Source of the DNA: Ruminococcus flavefaciens
GTDB taxonomy: Bacteria; Bacillota; Clostridia; Oscillospirales; Ruminococcaceae
NCBI GenBank assembly: GCA_023667045.1
Contig: JAMPAU010000001.1
Span: 1 to 64,000, forward strand
Reading direction: 5' to 3'
DNA length: 64,000 bases
Shown here piece after piece: positions 16,681 through 24,692 of the stretch. The translations under genes and the position numbers were made by a program. Position 1 is the first letter of the stretch. Every line of letters starts with the position of its first letter. A model generated the notes under the pieces. It did not search any database, was not told the origin of the DNA, and worked only from the letters and a program-made list of their open reading frames with translations.

Positions 16681-16693
16681 AGGAGAAATTACA

Positions 16694-17407
16694 ATGAAAA
16701 AACTTGATATTGCACAGGAGCTTTCCACAAACGCATACCCCGGCAGAGGTATAATCATAGGCAGATGTGAGTGCGGTAAATACGCCGTTACAGCATACTT
16801 CATCATGGGCAGAAGCGAAAACAGCCGTAACCGTGTTTTCGTTGAGGAAGGCAGAGGCATACGCACAGAGGCTTTTGACCCGTCCAAACTCATCGACCCA
16901 CATCTTATTATATACGCTCCGGTGCGTGTTCTCGGTAACAAGCTTATCGTCACAAACGGCGACCAGACAGACACTATTTACGACCTCATGGACAAACAGT
17001 ACACATTCGAGCAGTCGCTCCGCACACGTGAGTTTGAGGACGACGCACCAAATTACACTCCTCGCATTTCTGGTATAATGCACTTTGAAGACAACGGCTT
17101 TAACTATGCTATGTCAATCCTCAAGAGCAACAACGGCAACCCCGATTCTTGTTTAAGGCACACTTTCACATATACAAATCCCGTTGCTGGCGAGGGACAT
17201 TTCATTCATACATACATGGGCGACGGAAACCCACTCCCGAGCTTTGAGGGCGAACCTAAGCTTATTGCCATAAAGGGCGGTATAGACGAGTTTACTGACA
17301 CTCTCTGGAACAGTCTCAATGAAGACAACAAAGTATCGCTTTTTGTACGCTATGTAAATCTTGAAACAGGCGAAGAGGAAACAAGAATAGTAAACAAAAA
17401 CAAGTAA
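16694..17407 (+). CDS. purO: IMP cyclohydrolase, archaeal PurO type
   Basis: Protein of 237 residues. It matches the PurO family (IMP_cyclohyd), not the N-terminal domain of PurH. Conserved stretches include YPGRGIIIG, IMGRSENSRNRVFVEE, TEAFDPSKLIDP, TNGDQTDTIYD and PNYTPRISGI. It closes FAICAR to IMP, the last step. With the separate formyltransferase at 18949 it replaces bifunctional PurH. AAAGGAG precedes the ATG. Confidence 0.92.
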   Translation: MKKLDIAQELSTNAYPGRGIIIGRCECGKYAVTAYFIMGRSENSRNRVFVEEGRGIRTEAFDPSKLIDPHLIIYAPVRVLGNKLIVTNGDQTDTIYDLMDKQYTFEQSLRTREFEDDAPNYTPRISGIMHFEDNGFNYAMSILKSNNGNPDSCLRHTFTYTNPVAGEGHFIHTYMGDGNPLPSFEGEPKLIAIKGGIDEFTDTLWNSLNEDNKVSLFVRYVNLETGEEETRIVNKNK

Positions 17408-17787
17408 TGCAGAATTTCAGAAAACTTCTTCTTTTATTCAACAAACTGCTTATTTTTCCGTTGTGCATAACGTATATACTCATAAATTCCCTAACGATTT
17501 TAAACTATCTGGATAGTCTTCATATCTATAATAAAGTATGGAGTTTCTGTTATAATCATGGCATATCGGCTTATTTTCACTGGTTTGGAGATATAGGCAT
17601 GAAACTGTCATATACCTGCAATGATATAATATCAGTAATACTTACGCTTATGATGATAACTGATATAATTTTCAGCATAAAAAACGGCAGAAAACAGGTT
17701 GTGAAGTGGATTCTGTATGGAATAATTACAGTTGTTATTCTGTTTATCGGATTTGTCGCTTCACCCGAATTTTATGACAGCGTATAA
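17407..17787 (+). CDS. Small membrane protein
   Basis: Protein of 126 residues with three predicted membrane helices (about 10-32, 70-88, 96-118). Its ATG overlaps the purO stop by one base. No family recognised; low-complexity hydrophobic sequence limits the call. Confidence 0.55.
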   Translation: MQNFRKLLLLFNKLLIFPLCITYILINSLTILNYLDSLHIYNKVWSFCYNHGISAYFHWFGDIGMKLSYTCNDIISVILTLMMITDIIFSIKNGRKQVVKWILYGIITVVILFIGFVASPEFYDSV

Positions 17788-17805
17788 GAAAGGAGATGAA
17801 ATACT

Positions 17806-18255
17806 ATGGCAGAGGTTGTAAAATGCCCTAACTGCAATGCACAGATTCATGCAGTACCAAATACAAACGTCCTGAAGTGCGATTACTGTGACACAGAAAT
17901 AATTATAGACAACAATATTCAGAATCTTTCAGCACAGACAAACGGCATCACAGAAAACTATGAGGAAAAAAAGAAAAAATGGGACAAATCATTTTTTATA
18001 CATCTGATAATACAGGCTGTACTTTCGGCTCTTTTCGCAATCTTTATAGAAACATCATCAGTTGTTGCATTGATTATGTTTCTTGCTTCCGCTGTTTACT
18101 CTTTTGTATTGCCGTTTTACCTGCTCAAAGACAAACCGCTTTTATCACAGTCGCAGAATAACAGAAAGTTTCTTGAATTTATAAAAATTTATCCTGCATT
18201 TGCCGGAGTGTTCTGGGGCGGTATAATACTGGTTACTGTTCTTGTGAATATATGA
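17806..18255 (+). CDS. Zinc-ribbon membrane protein
   Basis: Protein of 149 residues. CPNCNAQ and CDYCDTE form a zinc ribbon at residues 6-30. A charged linker is followed by three predicted membrane helices (about 62-82, 84-105, 128-148). AAAGGAGATG lies before the ATG. It has the same ribbon-plus-membrane design as the TM2 genes but no TM2 motif. Confidence 0.68.
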   Translation: MAEVVKCPNCNAQIHAVPNTNVLKCDYCDTEIIIDNNIQNLSAQTNGITENYEEKKKKWDKSFFIHLIIQAVLSALFAIFIETSSVVALIMFLASAVYSFVLPFYLLKDKPLLSQSQNNRKFLEFIKIYPAFAGVFWGGIILVTVLVNI

Positions 18256-18736
18256 TAGTCACTTTTGATTTGGACGAAACGCTTTTCATAAATCCTGAAA
18301 AATTCCGGCGGAAGACAAACTCGGTTTTCCGCTGGACAGGATTTTTAAAGACAGACTAAGAAAAGGCACTCCATTACTTCTATAATGGATAAACTAAAAC
18401 GATATAAAGCTCTGGATTTATGCAACCTCTTTCCGTCCGGAGTGGTATATAAAGGCAATTTTCAGACACTACAGCATAAAAGTTGACAACATCATAAATG
18501 GCAAACGTCATGCGGAAGAAGTCCAGAAAAACAACACTGAAATACTTCCGTCAAAATATCCCTCAAAGTACCACATAGACCTGCACGTTGACGACAAAAT
18601 TTCAGTTTATCAGAACGGTATTTCTTATGGTTTCCGTGTGTATCTCCTAAAAGAAAATGACATCAACTGGACGGACAATATCAGAAATGAAATAATCCGC
18701 ATAAGAAAAAATTTATTGCCGTTTTATGCTATTTAA
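18252..18736 (+). pseudogene. HAD-family phosphatase, frameshifted remnant
   Basis: The frame opens MIVTFDLDETLF, a classic HAD motif I, and breaks near 18306. A second frame then reads PLDRIFKDRLRKGTP and stops. Further frames give RHYSIKVDNIINGKRHAEEV and YHIDLHVDDKISVY before the stop at 18734. The pieces follow the order of one small HAD hydrolase, so at least two frameshifts and small deletions are inferred. Confidence 0.75.
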
Positions 18737-18738
18737 CA

Positions 18739-18933
18739 ATGCATGGAAGAAGTTTCACTGAAATAAATGATAATTATAATGACAATAACAATGTTATTAA
18801 GGTTTTAAGGGAACAAAGAAGCGGTTCAACCGAGACCGAAAAATATGAATATGATTCTCAAAATCATGTTATAAAGTATTGTAACAGTCAGAAAAATTTG
18901 ACTGAAACATATCAATATGAATTTTATATTTAA
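18739..18933 (+). CDS. Short YD-repeat-like fragment
   Basis: Open frame of 64 residues ending KYEYDSQNHVIKY...YQYEFYI, a pattern like one RHS/YD repeat unit. There is no Shine-Dalgarno site before the ATG. It is most likely a remnant of a longer gene and may not be expressed. Confidence 0.3.
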   Translation: MHGRSFTEINDNYNDNNNVIKVLREQRSGSTETEKYEYDSQNHVIKYCNSQKNLTETYQYEFYI

Positions 18934-18948
18934 AAGGAGGACATTATC

Positions 18949-20130
18949 ATGTCAAATGAAATGCAGTTAAAATACGGCTGTAACCCCAATCAGAAACCGT
19001 CAAGGGTTTACATGGCTGACGGCTCTGAACTTCCTATAGAGGTTCTCTGCGGTAAACCCGGCTATATAAATCTCCTCGACGCATTCAACGGCTATCAGCT
19101 TGTCAAGGAACTCAAAAAGGCTACCGGCGTATGTGCGGCTACATCTTTCAAGCACGTTTCACCGGCTGGTGCTGCTATCGGCAGACCTCTTTCTGACGAC
19201 CTCAAAAAAATTTACTGGGTTGACGACTTAGGCGAACTCACTCCCCTTGCAAGTGCCTATGCAAGAGCAAGAGGTGCTGACAGAATGTCATCATATGGCG
19301 ACTTTATAGCACTCTCCGACAAGGTGGACGTTTGCACAGCTAAAATGATTCAGCGTGAAGTATCGGACGGTATCATTGCCCCCGACTATGACGAAGAAGC
19401 TCTTGAAATCCTCAAGTCCAAGAGAAAAGGCACTTACTGCATTCTCAAGATAGACGAAAATTACAAGCCTGCTCCGATTGAAACCAAACAGGTTTATGGT
19501 GTATCTTTTGAACAGGGCAGAAACGAACTCGACATTAACAAGGAACTCCTCGCTAATGTCGTTACTGAAAACAAGGACATTCCGGCTGACAAGCTCGACG
19601 ACTTAATGATTTCGCTTATCACACTTAAATATACACAGTCCAACTCCGTATGCTATGTCAAGGACGGTCAGGCTATCGGTATCGGAGCAGGTCAGCAGTC
19701 AAGAATCCACTGCACACGCCTTGCCGGACAAAAGGCTGACAACTGGTGGCTGAGACAATCCCCTAAGGTTATGGGACTTGATTTTGTTGACGGTATTCGC
19801 CGTGCAGACCGTGACAACGCTATAGATGTTTACATCGGAGACGAGTACGAAGATGTTCTCCGTGAGGGCGAGTGGCAGAAGATTTTCAAGACAAAACCGG
19901 AAGTCTTCACAGTTGAGGAGAAAAAGGCATGGCTTGCAAAGAATACAGGCGTTTGCCTCGGCTCTGACGCATTCTTCCCGTTCGGCGACAATATCGAACG
20001 TGCCAAGAAGTCTGGCGTTGAGTACATCGCTGAACCCGGTGGCTCTATCCGTGACGATAACGTTATTGAAACTTGCAACAAGTACAATATCGCTATGGCG
20101 TTCACAGGAATAAGACTTTTCCACCACTGA
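18949..20130 (+). CDS. AICAR transformylase, monofunctional (PurH C-terminal domain only)
   Basis: Protein of 393 residues that corresponds only to the formyltransferase part of PurH. The catalytic Lys-His pair is in SFKHVSPAGAA; KYTQSNSVCYVKDGQAIGIGAGQQSR and DAFFPFGD are conserved substrate-binding segments. The N-terminal methylglyoxal-synthase-like cyclohydrolase domain of bacterial PurH is missing. The partner cyclohydrolase is PurO at 16694. Such stand-alone enzymes have been called PurV in archaea. AAGGAGG precedes the ATG. Confidence 0.92.
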   Translation: MSNEMQLKYGCNPNQKPSRVYMADGSELPIEVLCGKPGYINLLDAFNGYQLVKELKKATGVCAATSFKHVSPAGAAIGRPLSDDLKKIYWVDDLGELTPLASAYARARGADRMSSYGDFIALSDKVDVCTAKMIQREVSDGIIAPDYDEEALEILKSKRKGTYCILKIDENYKPAPIETKQVYGVSFEQGRNELDINKELLANVVTENKDIPADKLDDLMISLITLKYTQSNSVCYVKDGQAIGIGAGQQSRIHCTRLAGQKADNWWLRQSPKVMGLDFVDGIRRADRDNAIDVYIGDEYEDVLREGEWQKIFKTKPEVFTVEEKKAWLAKNTGVCLGSDAFFPFGDNIERAKKSGVEYIAEPGGSIRDDNVIETCNKYNIAMAFTGIRLFHH

Positions 20131-20134
20131 TATT

Positions 20135-20698
20135 ATGAGAAGAATATTATTGATTTCCGCTCTGTCGCTGATGTTTCTGCTGTCGGCGACAGCCTGCGGA
20201 AGCAGTGAAAATAATCAGACTGCTGAAAAAACTACCGAAGCAAAAAAAATATATCAGTCTGAAGAACCGGCTACAGACCCTGATTTCGATATAGTTGAAA
20301 TGAACGATATACAACAGCTTATTGACAGTTTCGACAATGACCCAGCAGTTGTTGATAAAATATACTATGAAGTATATGCTGAAAAAGTCATGGTAAATGG
20401 CAACGACTTTGACAAGGACGGCGATAATATACAGGTGGTTGTTATGTGCAGGACTGAAAACATAGAAGATAAAAGCCAGCGTTACAAAACAATAGCGGCT
20501 GAAAAAGATTTCTATGATGCAACAATAACCGACAAACCGGAAGTTGAAAGCCGTGAATACTGGAAATTTGAAGATAATGGATATTACGCATGGAGTGCCG
20601 AATCTATTATAAAATCTGCACTTGATTACATGAATATGTCTGAAGATGACATGGAAATGTATAAGCGTTATATCATAAAGACAACTTTTCCAGAATGA
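20135..20698 (+). CDS. Putative lipoprotein
   Basis: Protein of 187 residues. Lipobox ATAC ends at Cys21, followed by a Gly-Ser-Glu-Asn-rich linker. The mature domain (about 55-187) is acidic, with no known family. It starts 4 nt after the AICAR transformylase and overlaps the next membrane protein gene by 4 nt. Confidence 0.7.
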   Translation: MRRILLISALSLMFLLSATACGSSENNQTAEKTTEAKKIYQSEEPATDPDFDIVEMNDIQQLIDSFDNDPAVVDKIYYEVYAEKVMVNGNDFDKDGDNIQVVVMCRTENIEDKSQRYKTIAAEKDFYDATITDKPEVESREYWKFEDNGYYAWSAESIIKSALDYMNMSEDDMEMYKRYIIKTTFPE

Positions 20699-21174
20699 TT
20701 TCAGCAGTTATTTCAGCGGTTCTTCCGGTAATCTATGTGATTCTAAGTTTCATAAATATTTATAACACGGATATATCAACGGCTATTTTTCATGAAACTT
20801 ATGATTTTTGGAAAGACTCAACATGGTTTACACCGCTTATTCCTGTTGAGATTGAAGATTATATTTTTTCAATAATATTTATTATTCCGTACGTAATAGT
20901 ATGTCTTGTCAGTATATTTCCAGAAAAACTCAAAGGCAAAAATAAACTAACATATTCTACAATCAGTTTTTTAATATTTATATTTATAAATTATATACAA
21001 ATGAACGAAATAAGTCAGTCAACCACTTCTGACAACTGGGTACAGATTGGTCTTGTTTCAAGGTTGCAGAATATTTTTATGTTACTCAATATAATATCAT
21101 TTATGATTATGTGCTGTACGGCTTTTATTGAAATCCGCACAGCAAAAAAATTTGACAGGAGGTTATCCCAATGA
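20695..21174 (+). CDS. Small multi-pass membrane protein
   Basis: Protein of 159 residues with four predicted membrane helices (about 3-24, 58-80, 87-108, 127-148). ATGA overlaps on both sides (lipoprotein gene before, purD after) put it firmly in the operon. No family recognised. Confidence 0.62.
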   Translation: MISAVISAVLPVIYVILSFINIYNTDISTAIFHETYDFWKDSTWFTPLIPVEIEDYIFSIIFIIPYVIVCLVSIFPEKLKGKNKLTYSTISFLIFIFINYIQMNEISQSTTSDNWVQIGLVSRLQNIFMLLNIISFMIMCCTAFIEIRTAKKFDRRLSQ

Positions 21175-22457
21175 AAAATGTTTTAGTAGTCGGCGGTGGC
21201 GGTCGTGAACACGCCATTATCATGAAACTTGCAGAGAGCAAGCACGTTGACAAGCTCTACTGCACACCCGGTAATGCCGGCATATCAAAGTATGCAGAGT
21301 GCTTTAACGTGGGTGCAACCGATATTGACGGCGTTGTAGCACTCGCTAAGGAAATCAAACCCGATATGGTAGTTGTAGCACCCGACGACCCGCTTGTTAT
21401 GGGCATGGTCGACAGGTTACAGGCTGAGGGCTTTATGACATTCGGTCCTAAGGCAAATGCTGCAATAATTGAGGGTTCTAAGGTATTTTCTAAGGAACTT
21501 ATGAAAAAGTACAATATCCCGACGGCTTTCTATGAGGTCTTCACGGAGAGCGACAAGGCTATTGCTTATCTTAAGGAACAAAACAGCTATCCGGCAGTAA
21601 TCAAGGCTGACGGTCTCGCACTTGGCAAGGGTGTTATAATCGCTCAGAACGAAGAAGAAGCTGTACAGGCTGTCCATGAAATGATTGATAATCTTAAATT
21701 CGGAAAGAGTTCTGCAAGAATTGTAATCGAGGAATTTTTAACAGGTCCGGAAGTCTCTGTACTCTCTTTCACTGACGGAAAAACTATCGTGCCTATGATT
21801 TCTTCTATGGACCACAAGCGCGCATTGGACGGCGACATGGGTCTTAATACAGGCGGTATGGGTACTCTCTCCCCTAACCCTTACTACACGGAAGAAGTCG
21901 CTAAGGAATGCATGGAAAAGATTTTCATTCCCACTATGAACGCCATGAACGCTGAGGGCAGAACTTTTGAGGGCTGTTTATATTTCGGACTTATGATTAC
22001 TCCTAAGGGTGCTAAGGTCATTGAATACAACTGCCGTTTCGGCGACCCTGAAACACAAGTAGTACTTCCCATGCTTGACGCTGATTTGTATGAAATCTTT
22101 GAAGCAATCTATAACCACGAACTTGACAAGATTGACATCAAGTGGCATGACGGCAGTTGTGCGTGTGTCGTAATGGCAAGCGGTGGTTATCCGGAAAGCT
22201 ATCCTAAGGGCATTGAAATGAACGGCTTTGACGAAAAAGGACAGGTTGACGGCTGTTTTGTATACCATGCAGGCACTAAACTCTCAGATGACGGAAAATT
22301 CCTCACTAACGGCGGTCGTGTAATCGGCGTTACTGCTAAGGGCGAAACTCTGCAAAAGGCACTCGACAACGCTTATGACGGCGTTTCAAGAATCAGCTTT
22401 GAAAATGCTCACTACAGAAAAGACATAGGACAGAGAGCTTTAAAGGCTCTGCAATAA
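21171..22457 (+). CDS. purD: Phosphoribosylamine-glycine ligase PurD
   Basis: Protein of 428 residues, full length ATP-grasp enzyme joining phosphoribosylamine and glycine. VVGGGGREHAI is the N-terminal phosphate loop; VIKADGLALGKGV and EFLTGPEVSVLSF belong to the ATP-grasp fold; NTGGMGTLSPNP and EYNCRFGDPETQ are signature and metal-binding segments. AGGAGG precedes the ATG. Its stop overlaps the next ATG by one base. Confidence 0.97.
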   Translation: MKNVLVVGGGGREHAIIMKLAESKHVDKLYCTPGNAGISKYAECFNVGATDIDGVVALAKEIKPDMVVVAPDDPLVMGMVDRLQAEGFMTFGPKANAAIIEGSKVFSKELMKKYNIPTAFYEVFTESDKAIAYLKEQNSYPAVIKADGLALGKGVIIAQNEEEAVQAVHEMIDNLKFGKSSARIVIEEFLTGPEVSVLSFTDGKTIVPMISSMDHKRALDGDMGLNTGGMGTLSPNPYYTEEVAKECMEKIFIPTMNAMNAEGRTFEGCLYFGLMITPKGAKVIEYNCRFGDPETQVVLPMLDADLYEIFEAIYNHELDKIDIKWHDGSCACVVMASGGYPESYPKGIEMNGFDEKGQVDGCFVYHAGTKLSDDGKFLTNGGRVIGVTAKGETLQKALDNAYDGVSRISFENAHYRKDIGQRALKALQ

Positions 22458-23086
22458 TGGAAGATATGCACAAAAAGCTCAATATCGGGCTTAATCTCGG
22501 ACTTATCGGAAATGCACTGTTTATAGCATTCAGTGCTGTATGTTATGTGTACTATCTTATTTTTGACCCCGAAAGTGCTTTTGTTAAGTTTCTAGAAATC
22601 ACAGCTTATATATTTGAATTTTCCGGATTTATTTCACTTATCATTTCCGACATTCTTATAATCAAAACTGCACGTATGAGAGACTGGCTGAAAATAGGCT
22701 TTTCTGTGTATATTGTAGTTGAAGCTGTAATGATGACCCTTGAACTCAACTCTTACAGAATAGATTTTTACAAGCCGTATTCATTACTGCTTGCTATAGT
22801 TCATTCAATATTTTCTGCAATGATATGCTTTTCGTTCCTTACGCTTGACCCCGACAAAAAAGCCTATGAAATTATCGTCATAATCTGTATAGGAATAATG
22901 CTCGGCGGAATGTTCGGCAACATAATGGGAATAAGAATATATTTCAGCATATTCACAAACGCCATAGCATTTACAGTGCTTTTCGGCTCAATAAAGTTCA
23001 TGCTGAAACGTGAGACTATTGAGATAGACTGTTACGGCGACAGGGCGAGGGTTGCGGAATACAGAAGCACATTCTTTGAAGAATAA
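22457..23086 (+). CDS. Multi-pass membrane protein, last gene of the purine operon
   Basis: Protein of 209 residues with about six predicted membrane helices and a short cytoplasmic tail. The start overlaps the purD stop. A terminator follows directly. No family is recognised, and a transport function for purines would be speculation. Confidence 0.6.
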   Translation: MEDMHKKLNIGLNLGLIGNALFIAFSAVCYVYYLIFDPESAFVKFLEITAYIFEFSGFISLIISDILIIKTARMRDWLKIGFSVYIVVEAVMMTLELNSYRIDFYKPYSLLLAIVHSIFSAMICFSFLTLDPDKKAYEIIVIICIGIMLGGMFGNIMGIRIYFSIFTNAIAFTVLFGSIKFMLKRETIEIDCYGDRARVAEYRSTFFEE

Positions 23087-23097
23087 TTCAAAAAAGG

Positions 23098-23124
23098 CGG
23101 AATATACATATTCCGTCTTTTTTT
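23098..23124 (+). terminator. Terminator of the purM-purD operon
   Basis: CGGAATAT (23098-23105) and ATATTCCG (23108-23115) form a perfect 8-bp stem; it is followed by TC and seven T residues. Confidence 0.85.
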
Positions 23125-23163
23125 ATCCGTACAATATATCACGCCGTGTGCATATAATAAAAA

Positions 23164-23191
23164 AAAGTGCAGATACTATAAATGGCACTTT
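23164..23191 (+). promoter_or_regulatory. Inverted repeat in the hsp20 leader or promoter
   Basis: AAAGTGC (23164-23170) and GCACTTT (23185-23191) are a perfect 7-bp inverted repeat with a 14-nt spacer. It lies just after a TATAAT box (23153-23158) and 14 nt before the GGAGG site of hsp20. It could be an operator or a leader hairpin. It is not CIRCE. Confidence 0.45.
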
Positions 23192-23219
23192 CCTAAAAAA
23201 TAATCGGAGGTATGTTTTT

Positions 23220-23645
23220 ATGTACGGAATTACACCATTCGGACGTAACCCTTTCAGCCTTTTCAACGTCTTCAACGAACTTGACAGGGATTTCTTCAAC
23301 GACACTATGCAGGTTAACTCTTGCCGTACCGATATAAGAGACGCTGGCGACAAGTATATCATGGAAGCTGAACTTGCCGGTTTTGACAGAGACGATATAA
23401 ATATTGATATTAAAGACTCCTATCTTGTAATCTCTGCTGAACACAAAAACTCGTCTGAAGACAAAAACGAAAACGAAAAATATATACGCCGTGAACGTTC
23501 ATACAGTTCTTACAAAAGAAGCTTTGACGTTTCGGACGTAAACACGGAAGACATCAACGCTGAATACAAAAACGGCATTCTCACTATCGACCTGCCGAAA
23601 AAGAAACATGAAGAACCTGTTTCAAGACGGCTCGAAATAAAATAA
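23220..23645 (+). CDS. Hsp20-family small heat shock protein
   Basis: Protein of 141 residues from the ATG at 23220 (CGGAGG 9 nt upstream); a longer in-frame reading from 23052 crosses the purine operon terminator and is rejected. The alpha-crystallin domain (about 36-130) contains the pattern DKYIMEAELAGFDRDDINI, SYLVISAEH and YKNGILTIDLPKK. The N-terminus (FGRNPFSLFNVF) is typical of class A holdases. It prevents aggregation of unfolded proteins in the cytoplasm. Confidence 0.92.
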   Translation: MYGITPFGRNPFSLFNVFNELDRDFFNDTMQVNSCRTDIRDAGDKYIMEAELAGFDRDDINIDIKDSYLVISAEHKNSSEDKNENEKYIRRERSYSSYKRSFDVSDVNTEDINAEYKNGILTIDLPKKKHEEPVSRRLEIK

Positions 23646-23653
23646 CAGATAAA

Positions 23654-23679
23654 AAAGGAACTGTAATTACAGTTCCTTT
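23654..23679. terminator. Bidirectional terminator
   Basis: A perfect 26-nt palindrome AAAGGAACTGTAA/TTACAGTTCCTTT lies between convergent genes. T-rich tails occur in both directions. It overlaps the stop of the CPBP protease gene. Confidence 0.85.
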
Positions 23680-24626
23680 CTGTTTTGTTTTTTCATTCTG
23701 AAAAGCACAAGGGCGATTCCGGCTGAAAGAACTATAGTAGTAAATATACTTCCCTCTATACCGAACTCTCCACCACTTAACCAGCCGTGAGAAGTCTGTG
23801 CGGTTGTCCGGAAAACCGATTCAGTATTACCCGTACCGCTTACACTTATGCCATAAAAATTGCCCTGCATGAAGTTCCATATTGAATGAATACCGCATAC
23901 GCCCCATATATCTCCAAAGTAAATCATATACAAAGAAGCAAACACACCAAAAAGTATAAGGTTTATACACGGCACTGCACTGAATCCCGGATTAAAAGCG
24001 TGTGCCACTGCAAAAGCTACTGAACTAACTCCCACTGCCGTATATGCCGAATGATGACCGCCTACTGTAGTAAGCAGATACCCTCTGAAAATAAATTCCT
24101 CGCTCATGCCCTGAACAAAGAATCCGAGAAGATAGAGAAGAATTATTCCGGCATTTATGTTACTGCACATTGAAATGCTGTTTACTCCGGTTACAACGCT
24201 GAGAAGTGTTATAGCGGACATCATGACAGCTCCGGTCAGAAGTCCGGTGAGGTAGTGCGGTACAAGCTTTTTCTTTGTCACGCCCATAGAACTTACCGGA
24301 CGCACTTCTATATTACGGCAGTATATAACGCTTGCAATAGTTCCGAAAACAGTAGACAGCAATGACGGTATCATTATTTTTGGCGACGCTGAAATAATAG
24401 TAGCAGTTGCCATTGAACTTTTAAAGCTGATTTTCGTTGTATCGTCAAGCATACCCTGAGACTGCATTTCCTGCATCATGGGCTTGACTGAAACTATCGA
24501 CGGAATAATTGCCTCCAGTATATATATGATAAGGAATACTATAACAAATGAAAATATCTGTGTCGGCAGTGACGGTGAAGCGAGCGATTCACCGGATTCA
24601 TCAAAAAGCTTGGATTTGATATTCAA
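23667..24626 (-). CDS. CPBP-family intramembrane metalloprotease
   Basis: Protein of 319 residues. The start is TTG at 24626, 7 nt after GGAGG; the longer frame to 24683 has no such site and would overlap the promoter. About eight membrane helices. The CPBP motifs are present: EEFIFRG (glutamate pair and arginine), a histidine in VAHAFNPG, and HSIWNFMQG. Relatives cleave prenylated or other membrane proteins or serve in bacteriocin immunity; the substrate is unknown. Confidence 0.85.
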   Translation of the reverse strand: MNIKSKLFDESGESLASPSLPTQIFSFVIVFLIIYILEAIIPSIVSVKPMMQEMQSQGMLDDTTKISFKSSMATATIISASPKIMIPSLLSTVFGTIASVIYCRNIEVRPVSSMGVTKKKLVPHYLTGLLTGAVMMSAITLLSVVTGVNSISMCSNINAGIILLYLLGFFVQGMSEEFIFRGYLLTTVGGHHSAYTAVGVSSVAFAVAHAFNPGFSAVPCINLILFGVFASLYMIYFGDIWGVCGIHSIWNFMQGNFYGISVSGTGNTESVFRTTAQTSHGWLSGGEFGIEGSIFTTIVLSAGIALVLFRMKKQNRKEL

Positions 24627-24639
24627 AAAAACACCTCCA

Positions 24640-24683
24640 TTACAGTATAAAATAATTGTACTGTAAAAGGGTGTTTTTGTCAA
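24640..24683 (-). promoter_or_regulatory. Promoter with overlapping operator-like palindrome (CPBP gene)
   Basis: Minus-strand TTGACA (24683-24678), 17-nt spacer, TACAAT (24660-24655). A perfect 8-bp inverted repeat, TTACAGTA (24640-24647) and TACTGTAA (24659-24666), covers the -10 box and the predicted start, the usual place of a repressor site. Confidence 0.6.
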
Positions 24684-24692
24684 TAGTTATTT

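Noticed and set aside
23052-23219. Upstream extension of hsp20
   Set aside because: It would begin inside the previous gene and run through the terminator; the ATG at 23220 has a good ribosome binding site and fits family length.
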